Assembly (NCBI GenBank): GCA_964519835.1
Contig: CAZFLD010000007.1
Location: forward strand, 1 to 64,000
Direction: 5' to 3'
DNA from: CAZFLD01 sp964519835
GTDB lineage: Bacteria > Spirochaetota > Spirochaetia > DSM-27196 > CAZFLD01
DNA: 64,000 bases
Shown: piece by piece, positions 43,638 to 52,700 of the stretch
How the letters are laid out: the number at the start of each line of letters is the position of its first letter
Position numbering within the stretch: position 1 is the first letter of the stretch
Position numbers and translations under genes: made by a program
Notes under the pieces: generated by a model
The model's database searches: none
Told to the model about the DNA's origin: nothing
What the model saw: the letters and a program-made list of their open reading frames with translations, nothing else

Positions 43638-44009
43638 CTAATCGGCGATTTGGTCCTTGATCCCGATTTTCTCGGCCTCGAACCAGACCTTCTCCAACTC
43701 GTAGAAATCACGCATTTCCTTTGTCATGAGGTGGATGACAATCGCACCGCAATCGATTAGAGTCCAACCGGATTCTACAGGGCGCTTTAAGTTGCTTAAT
43801 ACGTCAAGATCGGCCTCGTAGACGTATTCACTTATTCGGCGAACAAGCCCCTGTAGGTGCGCAGTGCTTCGTACGGTGGCGATCACAAAGTAGTCGGTAA
43901 AAGTGGACTGCCCCGTCAGATCGATCACGGTGGTATCGATGCCTTGGTAGGCGGACAATCGCGTTCCTATTTCGATCGCGTGGGCCCTATTGTCGGACAC
44001 TGACTCCAT
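43638..44009 (-). CDS. rsfS: Ribosome silencing factor RsfS
   Basis: A 123-residue RsfS (Iojap/DUF143): VIDLTGQSTFTDYFVIAT, SGWTLIDCGAIVIHLMT and the end REFYELEKVW-like RDFYELEKVWF. It binds ribosomal protein L14 and blocks subunit joining when nutrients are short. ATG 44009 has AAGGG 6 bases upstream, and the start overlaps the LCP gene. It is the last gene of the rplU operon. Confidence 0.95.
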   Translation of the reverse strand: MESVSDNRAHAIEIGTRLSAYQGIDTTVIDLTGQSTFTDYFVIATVRSTAHLQGLVRRISEYVYEADLDVLSNLKRPVESGWTLIDCGAIVIHLMTKEMRDFYELEKVWFEAEKIGIKDQIAD

Positions 44010-45168
44010 CAAAATCCCTTCCCAGAACTATGGTGACATCGACCTCGTCGTCTAGCCTCGCTTGGCTTGTTACGCGGTCGGCGCCGATGATCTCGGCGAC
44101 CCTTTCGGCCGTGGTGGGGTCACCAAGGCGATTGATAATTGTTGTTTCCTCTACGTCGTTGCTGTCTGCGTTACCCACGGAGATGTTTGTATAGCCAAAC
44201 CCCTCGTACAGCTCCTGAGTACGGCGGGCGAGGCCGTTTGTCGTCGTTCCGTTGAGAATCTCGAGCCGGACCACACTTCTTAGCTCTCCGGGCATTTCCG
44301 GCGACGCGATAGAGCTCAGCATCTGCTGGACCGCCGACTTGAGCAGCTGCCCTTCCATGTGGGGGAAAAGGAGATCACGAGTTTCGCCCGAAACCTCTAC
44401 GCTCCGCGTGTTGCCGATTACCCGTTGTTTGATCAAGGTGTCCGTGTCGAGGTCGTCGAACAGATTCACGAGACTTGCCATGGCACGAGAATCGAGGTTT
44501 GTTTCAACATACCCGCGGAAAAGCGGAAATACGCCGCGGCGGCCCAGATACTCCGCCTGCTCGCCCAAGCGCGCGAGCAAGCTCTGAACCAGCCGCTGGC
44601 GCCGTCCCACCGCTTCGAGGGGTCGCTCGTTTGGAGAAGCATATCGAAGATAGTCGACGGTTTTCTGTCCGTCCAAAAGGACGTTCCCGGCCGGGATGAG
44701 TATCGTCGGATCGGTCGCTTCGATCGGATCGATTAAAAAGAGCTCGATACCCCCCGCAAGGTCCACAACGTCCGACAGCTGGTCGGTAGAAAACACGAGA
44801 TAAAACGGCAACTCGATTCCCAAGAGTTGCTCGACCTCGCCACGGAAACCACTCAGGGCGGCGGATTCGAATACGGCATCTATCCGATCTATGCGATCGA
44901 GTGAGTCGACCAAGACACCGGTGTTTGTAGGAATGTCAACGAGCGCACCGCGGTAGGTCACCGTGTTGGCAAACACGGCCTGGGAGGATCGTATCTCGTT
45001 GCTATCATGCACTACCACAAGGAGGCTGACGTTTTCCTCGCCCTCGATGAGTTGCTCGATTGCGTCCGTGCGAACTTCGAGGAAGATGATCACGCCGACG
45101 GCCACCACGACACCAACGATCACCGCGACGAGGATGAGCCCCCGGTCAAACTGTCTACCTGGTCGCAT
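43987..45168 (-). CDS. LCP (LytR-CpsA-Psr) family protein
   Basis: About 393 residues from ATG 45168. A basic start and one membrane helix (LILVAVIVGVVVAVGVIIFL) precede an LCP domain (VFANTVTYRGALVDIP, LPFYLVFSTDQLSDVVDLAGG, DGQKTVDYLRYASPNER) and a LytR_C domain at the end (RLEILNGTTTNGLARRTQEL). LCP proteins attach glycopolymers to peptidoglycan or proteins. The conserved Arg and Asp residues of the active site appear only partly kept, so transfer activity is uncertain. It overlaps nadD upstream and rsfS downstream, an arrangement common in this operon. Confidence 0.85.
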   Translation of the reverse strand: MRPGRQFDRGLILVAVIVGVVVAVGVIIFLEVRTDAIEQLIEGEENVSLLVVVHDSNEIRSSQAVFANTVTYRGALVDIPTNTGVLVDSLDRIDRIDAVFESAALSGFRGEVEQLLGIELPFYLVFSTDQLSDVVDLAGGIELFLIDPIEATDPTILIPAGNVLLDGQKTVDYLRYASPNERPLEAVGRRQRLVQSLLARLGEQAEYLGRRGVFPLFRGYVETNLDSRAMASLVNLFDDLDTDTLIKQRVIGNTRSVEVSGETRDLLFPHMEGQLLKSAVQQMLSSIASPEMPGELRSVVRLEILNGTTTNGLARRTQELYEGFGYTNISVGNADSNDVEETTIINRLGDPTTAERVAEIIGADRVTSQARLDDEVDVTIVLGRDFDGVSVRQ

Positions 45169-45760
45169 CGCGATAAAGACCCTTTTTGTGTATGAAGTCG
45201 AACACCGCAGCCGGCACCAAATCACAATATGCAAGCTGGTCTTCAACCCGACGACGAATTTCCGATGATGACACCGCTATGATTTTGTTGTCAACATAGA
45301 CCGGATCGGCTGCGGCAAACGCCGCCGGCGCCTCGCCGGCCGGGAATCCCGGACGCCCTACAATTATCGGTCGGACTAACGACAAGAGTCTTTCCGACTC
45401 GCGCCATTGGTCAAACCCTTCGAGGAGATCCGCACCAATGATCATTCCCAGCCGCTCCGTGACCTGCAGGTCGCGGTACATGTGATCTACCGTGTCGACG
45501 GTGTAGCTCACCTCGCCCCGTTCGATTTCCCATTTGTCTATCGTCATTCCAGGACGCCCTTTGAGCGCCAAACGCAGCATTTCCAATCGATCACGCGCCG
45601 AGGCATCGTGAGCCGTGCCGGTCGCGGCTTTAAACGGCGATCGGCCGGCGGGCACAAACACAACCCGCTCAGCAAGGCCCAGGTGCAGCACCTCGTCGAC
45701 GACGAAGAGGTGCCCGTTATGCACCGGGTCAAAGGAGCCGCCGAAAAACGCGATTCTCAC
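45155..45760 (-). CDS. nadD: Nicotinate-nucleotide adenylyltransferase NadD
   Basis: A 201-residue nucleotidyltransferase with FGGSFDPVHNGHL, FVPAGRSPFK, ERGEVSYTVDTVDHM and the C-terminal ISSSxIR-like AVSSSEIRRRV. It makes deamido-NAD from nicotinate mononucleotide and ATP. GTG 45760 overlaps the obg stop (GTGA). Confidence 0.95.
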   Translation of the reverse strand: MRIAFFGGSFDPVHNGHLFVVDEVLHLGLAERVVFVPAGRSPFKAATGTAHDASARDRLEMLRLALKGRPGMTIDKWEIERGEVSYTVDTVDHMYRDLQVTERLGMIIGADLLEGFDQWRESERLLSLVRPIIVGRPGFPAGEAPAAFAAADPVYVDNKIIAVSSSEIRRRVEDQLAYCDLVPAAVFDFIHKKGLYRDATR

Positions 45761-46764
45761 GCGCCTACCTCGGCGGTACGGACCTTGTCACGAAGGGCAA
45801 AGAGGCTGTCAACAAAGCCGTCGAGCCCGTCGCCGGAGTGCGCGGAAACGGACAGAATGGTTTCACCTTGGACAGCATCCTGCACCGCATCGAGGCCGGC
45901 TCGAGCGTTGGGCAAATCGTTTTTGTTGCCGACGATAATCCGCGGCCGGCCCACCAGGTCACCGCTGTAACTCCGTAGCTCGTGTTCCACGACGGCGATC
46001 GAACGATCGGGCGCATCGTCGGACAGGTCGACCACGTAGCAAATGCCAAGCGTTCGCGAGAGGTGCTGCAGAAATCGTGTGCCAAGACCGGCGCCCTCGG
46101 CGGCGCCTTCGATAAGACCCGGAATATCGGCCAAAACCAAGTGGTCGAACTCCCTCTCTACAACACCAAGGTTTGGAGACGTGGTGGTAAATGGATAGGC
46201 GGCAACTTCCGGAAGCGCGTTTGTCGTGGCGGCAAGCAAGCTCGACTTGCCGGCGTTCGGCAGACCTACGAGCCCGATCTCGGCAATAACACAAAGCTCG
46301 ACTACCACTTGCAGGCTCGCTCCCACTTCACCGGGCTGTGCAAAGCGCGGCGTGCGGTTGGTGGAGGATACAAAGTGGGTGTTGCCCTTGCCGCCCCGCC
46401 CGCCCTCGAGGGCCACGTGAGACTCCCCGACTTCGAGGAGATCACAGATTACGGATCCATCCTCGACCGACCGGACCTGGGTTCCCGGCGGGACGGCGAT
46501 CTCGACATCCGCGCCGTCTTTGCCGTGACGCTTGCGAAAGCGACCGGGTTCTCCGTTGCCGGCGCGATATGTGCCGTTTGGGCTAAGGTGACCAAGGGTC
46601 TTAAGGTTTTCGCGGCAGACAAACCGGATTGACCCGCCGGCCCCACCGTCGCCGCCGTCGGGCCCGCCGCGAGGCACGTATTTCTCTCGTCGGAACGACG
46701 TCGATCCGGCGCCGCCCTTCCCGGAGACGAGGGTAATGGTTACGTGGTCGGAGAATCGGCTCAC
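45757..46764 (-). CDS. obg: GTPase Obg/CgtA
   Basis: A 335-residue protein. The N-terminal Obg fold (GGPDGGDGGAGGSIRF) is followed by a GTPase domain with GLPNAGKSS, ADIPGLIEGAAEGAGLG, NKND and SAHSGDG. The extra C-terminal domain of some Obg proteins is absent. It acts in 50S assembly and stress signalling. Start is GTG 46764, 15 bases after rpmA. Confidence 0.96.
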   Translation of the reverse strand: MSRFSDHVTITLVSGKGGAGSTSFRREKYVPRGGPDGGDGGAGGSIRFVCRENLKTLGHLSPNGTYRAGNGEPGRFRKRHGKDGADVEIAVPPGTQVRSVEDGSVICDLLEVGESHVALEGGRGGKGNTHFVSSTNRTPRFAQPGEVGASLQVVVELCVIAEIGLVGLPNAGKSSLLAATTNALPEVAAYPFTTTSPNLGVVEREFDHLVLADIPGLIEGAAEGAGLGTRFLQHLSRTLGICYVVDLSDDAPDRSIAVVEHELRSYSGDLVGRPRIIVGNKNDLPNARAGLDAVQDAVQGETILSVSAHSGDGLDGFVDSLFALRDKVRTAEVGA

Positions 46765-46779
46765 AAACGCCGCTTTGGC

Positions 46780-47217
46780 TTATTCCTCGGAATCGACCGG
46801 CTCGGGCGCGGCGCCGCTTGGTGCCTCCGCCGGGGCCTGAGGCGGTTCGGCGGCCGAAGCTTGACCGGCGGGCTCCGCCGTCTTTTGGATCCTTCGCTTC
46901 GAAGCGGACACGTTGGCTTGTGCCGGAGTATCATCGCCGGCGTGGGCGGTTTTGCCGGACGACGGGTCGTCTACGGCGATGGATATGTATTTCCTACCGC
47001 GGCGATCGTAGAAGGTGACGACACCGTCGGATTTGGCAAAAAGCGTGTCGTCTTTACCACGGCCGACAAACTCACCGGGGTGGAAGCGCGTTCCCCGCTG
47101 CCGAACGATAATCGTCCCGGCGCTTACCCGACTGCCTCCAAACACCTTGACGCCGAGGCGCTGCGCAGCCGAATCACGGCCGTTTTTTGAGCTGCCACCG
47201 CCTTTTTTATGTGCCAT
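46780..47217 (-). CDS. rpmA: Ribosomal protein L27 with long C-terminal tail
   Basis: 145 residues, against about 85 for normal L27. The core (MAHKKGGGSSKNGRDS, RLGVKVFGG, RQRGTRFHPG) is complete and begins directly at the mature form, with no cleavable N-terminal extension. GGGAG lies 6 bases before the ATG. Beyond residue 85 is a tail of about 60 residues rich in Ala, Pro, Ser and Glu (PAGQASAAEPPQAPAEAP), probably disordered. It starts 3 bases after the prp stop. The tail's role is unknown. Confidence 0.93.
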   Translation of the reverse strand: MAHKKGGGSSKNGRDSAAQRLGVKVFGGSRVSAGTIIVRQRGTRFHPGEFVGRGKDDTLFAKSDGVVTFYDRRGRKYISIAVDDPSSGKTAHAGDDTPAQANVSASKRRIQKTAEPAGQASAAEPPQAPAEAPSGAAPEPVDSEE

Positions 47218-47220
47218 GTA

Positions 47221-47553
47221 CTACTCCCTTGTCTTTACAACCAAATCGACATGTTGCGGATAGTCCCGAACGATGTCCTCAATCCCTCGCACCAGAACGT
47301 CGGTGACTCCAACAAGCCAGCGCCGTTTGCCCTCGGGACAACTGATGCTCTTGACCCGGATACTGCCCGGTACGGGCGGTGTTGCTTCCACGTCAATGCC
47401 CGGCTCGTCAACCAAAACTCGCGCTACGGTCCGGACAAGTGTGGAAACCGCAGCACATGGGAGGTCCTCGCCGTGGACACCGGCACCACTATGGCCGATG
47501 CTCTCGAAGGCGAAAAGCCTTCCCCCCCTAAGCGAGAGGCACACGTGTACCAT
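47221..47553 (-). CDS. prp: Ribosomal-processing cysteine protease Prp
   Basis: About 110 residues from ATG 47553. The Prp/YsxB signature GHSGAGVHGEDLPCAAVS keeps both the catalytic His and Cys. In Firmicutes Prp trims the N-terminal extension of L27. It sits between rplU and rpmA, the usual place. However, the adjacent L27 has no such extension. The frame continues further upstream inside rplU without family character, so the later ATG is used. Confidence 0.88.
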   Translation of the reverse strand: MVHVCLSLRGGRLFAFESIGHSGAGVHGEDLPCAAVSTLVRTVARVLVDEPGIDVEATPPVPGSIRVKSISCPEGKRRWLVGVTDVLVRGIEDIVRDYPQHVDLVVKTRE

Positions 47554-47575
47554 CCGCGCGGACCGCTTCCCGGCG

Positions 47576-47893
47576 CTACTTCGCCGCAATCTCCTTGACC
47601 CGGACCAACGAATAGTAAGCACGATGCCCGAGGCGGCGGGCGTAGTTCTTCCGGCGCTTGAATTTGAACACCGTGATCTTCGCATCTCTGCCGTGGCCCT
47701 CAACAACCGCCTCAACCGCGGCGCCGCCGACATAAGGCTTCCCAACGGACACTTTGCCGTCGTTGTTGAGCATCAGGACGCTGTCGAAAGAAACGTCATC
47801 GCCCTCGTTTTTGTCGGCCATGTGGTCGACTTTGAGGACGGCGCCCGGCTCCGCCTTATACTGTTTTCCAAGAATCTCAACCATTGCGTACAT
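47576..47893 (-). CDS. rplU: Ribosomal protein L21
   Basis: 105 residues from ATG 47893. MYAMVEILGKQYKAEPG, the FKFKRRKNYARRLGHRA motif and the final VRVKEI are diagnostic. It binds 23S rRNA domain II. It heads the operon rplU-prp-rpmA-obg-nadD-LCP-rsfS. The open frame upstream lacks homology and overlaps the promoter. Confidence 0.96.
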   Translation of the reverse strand: MYAMVEILGKQYKAEPGAVLKVDHMADKNEGDDVSFDSVLMLNNDGKVSVGKPYVGGAAVEAVVEGHGRDAKITVFKFKRRKNYARRLGHRAYYSLVRVKEIAAK

Positions 47894-48282
47894 GTTGTCA
47901 TCCCATGGGTCGAAACGGCTTAGTGCCGCGACCCCAAATTTGCGTGAGCGCATAGTTAACACATTATGAGGCAAGGAGTCAAGCCGGCATTCGGTTCCGC
48001 AAGCACCCACTCGGGGCCGGTTAACGGTAGCCAAGACAAAGGCCATGAACACTCCTCCGGCTCGGAAGGTACCCGAGAGCCCGATGAGCCTCCAAAGCGC
48101 CTCATGAATCCCTCCTGAATCGCTCATCAATCGGAGAGACCGAGGGTCGGATTGCTGCGGGACCTCGCATCACACGGGCAATCGGCCGACGGGCGCGGCA
48201 TGGTCCCGTGGCGGCGCGCCGGTGAATAGGCGGGCCTCGGCCAACGTGGGGGCCCGCTCGTAGCGCCCGCTTGTGCACGCCC
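47894..48282. other. Gene-free leader between gltD and rplU
   Basis: No gene is seen. It holds the rplU promoter and about 60 bases of leader. Nearer gltD there is a 7-bp GC-rich inverted repeat (GCGGGCC at 48230, GGCCCGC at 48251) without a T-run, perhaps a weak end for the gltBD transcript. Confidence 0.5.
47953..47982 (-). promoter_or_regulatory. Possible promoter of the rplU operon
   Basis: Minus strand -35 TTGACT (47982-47977), 18-base spacer, -10 TAACTA (47958-47953), about 60 bases before rplU. Confidence 0.4.
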
Positions 48283-49743
48283 CTAGGGCAGGAGCGTCTT
48301 GCCCATCAAAAAGCGATCAACCTCGCGGGCGGCGCCCCGGCCCTCCTTGATGGCCCAGACCACGAGGGACTGGCCGCGCCGAGCGTCGCCTGCGGCAAAG
48401 ACCTTGGGAACGGAGGTAGAAAACCGGTCGTAGGCAGCCTTGAAATTGCTTCGCTCATCGCGATCGAGGATTAGCTCTTCGGCGAGGTCGGCTTCGGGAC
48501 CTAAGAAGCCGAGGGCCAGAAGGACCAGGTCTGCCTTCCACTCCTCCTCGCTGCCCGGAATCTCCTCCACTCGGGGCCGCTCGCCGGGCTCTTTATGCCA
48601 TGTGACTCTGACCGTGCGAATGCCTGTCACGTGTCCGGACTCACCCACAAACTCCTTCGTCAGGATCGAATACTCCCGAGGGTCGTCGCCGAAAACCGAG
48701 GCGGCTTCTTCGTGACCATAGTCCAGCTTGTAGAGTCGTGGATACGTAGGCCACGGGAACTCCGTGGTCCGCTCGGAAGCCGGTTTAGGCAATAGCTCGA
48801 AGTTTTTGAGCGAAGCGCAGCCATGGCGCATGCTTGTTCCCAGGCAATCGTTTCCTGTGTCGCCGCCACCGATGACCACCACATGCTTGTCCGCGGCTGA
48901 AGTGTAGCGTCCGTCGGCGTGGTTGCTGTCCAGCAGACTTTTTGTATTTGCATGCAGGAAGTCCATTGCAAAGTGGATTCCGTCGAGCTCCCGGCCGGGC
49001 ACCGGCAGATCACGCGGCTTTGTTGCACCGCACGCAAGCACAACGGCGTCATACTCCGATACAAGCTTTGGCGCCTCGAGATCTCGGCCCACCCACACGC
49101 CGGTTTTGAACTCGATGCCCTCGGCGGCCATAATGTCGTTCCGCCTTTGCACAAGCCCCTTGTCCAGCTTCATGTTGGGAATGCCGTACATCAATAGTCC
49201 ACCGATTCTGTCGGCTCGTTCGAGCACCGTCACCGTGTGTCCGGCCTTGTTGAGTTGGTCCGCGCAGGCCAACCCCGCCGGTCCGCTCCCAACAATCGCC
49301 ACGCGTTTGTCGGTTCGCATCGCCGGCGGCATGGGCTCCATCAGACCGGAATCGTAGGCGCGGTCGATAATCGCACACTCGTTGTCTTTGATCGTTACCG
49401 CCGGCTCGTTTATGCCCAGAACACACGCCGACTCGCAGGGTGCCGGGCAGACCCGCCCGGTGTACTCGGGGAAGTTGTTTGTCTTGAGAAGCCGATAGAA
49501 TGCTTCGTCCCATCGGCCGCGATAGATGAGGTCATTCCACTCGGGGATCAGGTTGTCGACGGGACACCCATATGAGGACTGGCAAAACGGAATGCCGCAG
49601 TCCATACACCGCGCGCCTTGCTCCTGTCGCTCAGCGTCGTTGAGTTCCTTGTGGAACTCACCAAAATCACCGATGCGCTTACCTGGATCACGGTCGACTA
49701 CCGTATGCCGGGTAAACTCCATAAATCCGGTCGGCTTACCCAT
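48283..49743 (-). CDS. gltD: Glutamate synthase small subunit GltD
   Basis: A 486-residue protein from ATG 49743, which overlaps the gltB stop by 8 bases. The N-terminal iron-sulfur segments are CMDCGIPFCQSSYGC and CPAPCESAC. FAD binding is VAIVGSGPAGLACADQL, NADPH binding is VVVIGGGDTGNDCLG, and a second FAD site is KVFAAGDARRGQSLVV. It feeds electrons from NAD(P)H to the large subunit. With GltB it converts glutamine plus 2-oxoglutarate to two glutamates. The frame is open upstream within gltB but carries no homology there. Confidence 0.96.
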   Translation of the reverse strand: MGKPTGFMEFTRHTVVDRDPGKRIGDFGEFHKELNDAERQEQGARCMDCGIPFCQSSYGCPVDNLIPEWNDLIYRGRWDEAFYRLLKTNNFPEYTGRVCPAPCESACVLGINEPAVTIKDNECAIIDRAYDSGLMEPMPPAMRTDKRVAIVGSGPAGLACADQLNKAGHTVTVLERADRIGGLLMYGIPNMKLDKGLVQRRNDIMAAEGIEFKTGVWVGRDLEAPKLVSEYDAVVLACGATKPRDLPVPGRELDGIHFAMDFLHANTKSLLDSNHADGRYTSAADKHVVVIGGGDTGNDCLGTSMRHGCASLKNFELLPKPASERTTEFPWPTYPRLYKLDYGHEEAASVFGDDPREYSILTKEFVGESGHVTGIRTVRVTWHKEPGERPRVEEIPGSEEEWKADLVLLALGFLGPEADLAEELILDRDERSNFKAAYDRFSTSVPKVFAAGDARRGQSLVVWAIKEGRGAAREVDRFLMGKTLLP

Positions 49744-52700
49744 GGACCGCCTCCTTCGCGGATTGTTGCAGCTCGAGAACCCGGCGAAATGCCGTGGGAA
49801 TGACCCGCGCAAACTCGTAGCGGGCCTCAGGCCATCGCGCCAAGAGCAACTCGGCCTGCCTCGAGCCGGTGTACCGCGCGTGCATTTCGACGAGCTCGCG
49901 CACTTCCTCGGCCTCCCCATCGTCCTCGATAGACCCGACCTCAACCATCCCCGGGTTCACCTTCGAAGTGAAGTCTCCGATAGTATCGAGAACGTAGGCG
50001 ATGCCGCCGCTCATGCCGGCGGCGAAGTTGCGACCGGTGCCTCCGAGAATCACCGCACGTCCGCCGGTCATGTACTCACAACCGTGGTCGCCAACACCCT
50101 CGACAACGACTTTCGCGCCGGAGTTTCGGACACAGAACCTCTCAGCGGCCATACCCCGGAAAAAGCCGTACCCGTTTATGGCGCCGTACAGGGCAACGTT
50201 GCCGATGATGATGTTTTTCTCGGCCTCGAAACGAGACGCCGCCGGCGGATACACAATCAAGGTGCCGCCGGAAAGCCCCTTGCCAACGTAGTCGTTGGCA
50301 TCGCCCTCGAGCTCGATTGTCACCCCGCGCGCGAGCCACGCCCCAAAGCTCTGTCCGGCGCTACCGGTGAGCTTGATGTGCAGGGTCTCCGGCGGAAGGC
50401 CGTCGCCGCCCCAAGCGCGGGTGATGTGGTGGCTCAGCATGGTACCGACCGCCCGGTCGGTGTTCCGCACGGGCAAATCCAGGCGAAGCGGCTCCTTCGC
50501 CAACAGCACTCGCTCCGCCAATGAAATCAGTTTGCGGTCCATGACCTTTTCGATGCCGTGCTGTTGTGGAATACAACAGATGACACGGTCGTCGTTTCCC
50601 TGCGGCTCGGACCGGGTCAAAAGGGCGGAGAGATCGATATTTTTCGCCTTCCAGCTCCGAGCCTCGTCGTCCACTTCGAGAAGATCGGCCCGTCCCACGA
50701 GTTCATCAAATCGATGAATCCCAAGACTCGCCATGATCTCACGCAGGTCCTCCGCCAAAAAGGTAAAAAAGTTGATGACGTGTTCCGGCTTACCCGTGAA
50801 CTTCGCGCGCAGCCGTTCGTCCTGGGTGGCGATGCCAACCGGGCAGGTGTTTTTCTGGCACTTGCGCATCATGATGCAGCCGATAGAAATCAGCGCCGAG
50901 GTGGCGAAACCACACTCTTCGGCTCCGAGCATCGCGGCAATCGCAACGTCCCGGGCGGTTTTGATCTGACCATCCGTCTGCACCACCACCCTGGTCCGAA
51001 GGTTGTTCAGGACAAGGGTCTGGTGGGTCTCCGCCAAACCGAGCTCCCACGGAAGGCCCGCGTGCTTGATACCCGTCAGTGGTGACGCGCCGGTGCCGCC
51101 GTCGTGGCCGGAAATGAGAATATGGTCGGCATGCGCCTTCGCGACGCCGGCGGCGACCGTGCCCACGCCGACTTCCGATACAAGCTTCACGCTCACCCGC
51201 GCCCGTGGATTTGCATTTTTGAGATCAAAGATCAACTGCGCGAGGTCCTCGATAGAGTAAATATCATGGTGAGGAGGTGGACTGATAAGGCCCACGCCCG
51301 GCGTAGAGTAACGAGTCTTCGCGATGATGTCGAAGACTTTATGGCCGGGAAGCTCCCCTCCCTCGCCGGGTTTTGCGCCCTGCGCCATCTTGATCTGGAT
51401 TTCGTCGGCGTTGGTGAGATAGTCGATGTTGACCCCAAACCGTCCGCTTGCAATCTGTTTGATAGCGGACCGCTTGGACCGTCCGTCGGAGAGCGGCTTG
51501 TACCGTTCCGGCATCTCGCCACCCTCGCCGGTATTGGACTTTCCGCCGAGTTGATTCATCGCCAGAGCGAGTGTCTCATGGGCCTCTTGGCTAATCGAAC
51601 CAAAGCTCATGGCACCGGTCACAAATCGCTTTGTGATCTCGATCGCCGGTTCTACCTCGGAGAGCGGGATGGCGTTACCCGTCTTGAATCTCATCAGGCC
51701 TCGTAGCGTGGCCTGCTCGACGCTCCGTCTGTCTTGAATATCCGAGAACCTCCGAAAGGCCTCCCGGTCACCAAACATCGATGCTCTTTGAAACTCCGCG
51801 ATGCTCTCGGGGTTCCACATGTGTTGCTCGCCACCGATACGCCAGTGGTAGTCCCCAGGATTTACGTACTCCGATCCAACCGGCTCGTTTCCCGGCGGGT
51901 AGGCCACGTCATAGCGCATACGCGCTTCTGCCGCCAGTTCTCCAAAACCAATGCCTTGAATGCGGCTTGCAGTGCCCACAAAACAGCGGTCCATCACTTC
52001 CTGAGCCAGACCGACGGCTTCGAATATCTGCGCGCCCTTGTAGCTGTCGAGCGTGCTGATGCCCATCTTACCCATGACCTTTCGCATGCCGTAAGCCACT
52101 GCGTTTAGGTAGTTGGCCACGACATCATGGTCGTTCAGGTCGGACGAGATTTGGCGCTGAGACCTCATATGCCGGATGGCCTCGAAGGCCAAGTAAGGGT
52201 TCACTGCGTCCGCGCCGAAGCCGGTCAGGCAACAGAAGTGGTGCACCTCTCTGGCATCGCCTGACTCCACAACGATCCCGATCTGGGTGCGTTTGTGGTT
52301 CTTTACCAGGTGGTGATGAACGGCGCCGACGGCGACAAGCGACGGAACAGGAATTCTGGTCGCAGACGCATTCCTGTCGGAGATGATCACAATGCTGTAG
52401 CCGTCGGCAATCGCCTGCTCCGCCCCAAGGGATATCTCGTCCAGTGCCGCCCGCATCCCCGTAGCGCCGCTGTCCACCGGATAGGTGGCATCCATCACCT
52501 TGGTGCGCCACCCACGATGGTCCATGAACTTTACGGCGGCGAGCTGTTCGTTGGTAAGCACCGGATGATCAAGCCATAACCTGTGTGCGTCGCTCGCCTC
52601 TTCTTCGAGGAGATTCCCCTCGGGTCCGATGTAGCCGGAGATACTCATGATGATATCTTCCCGAATCGAGTCGATCGGAGGATTTGTTACTTGGGCAAAA

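Noticed and set aside
47894..48130. N-terminal extension of L21
   Set aside because: L21 homology begins at ATG 47893, and the promoter lies inside the supposed extension.
48230..48257. GC hairpin after gltD as an intrinsic terminator
   Set aside because: No T-run follows on either strand, and the loop is 14 bases. It is kept only as a remark.
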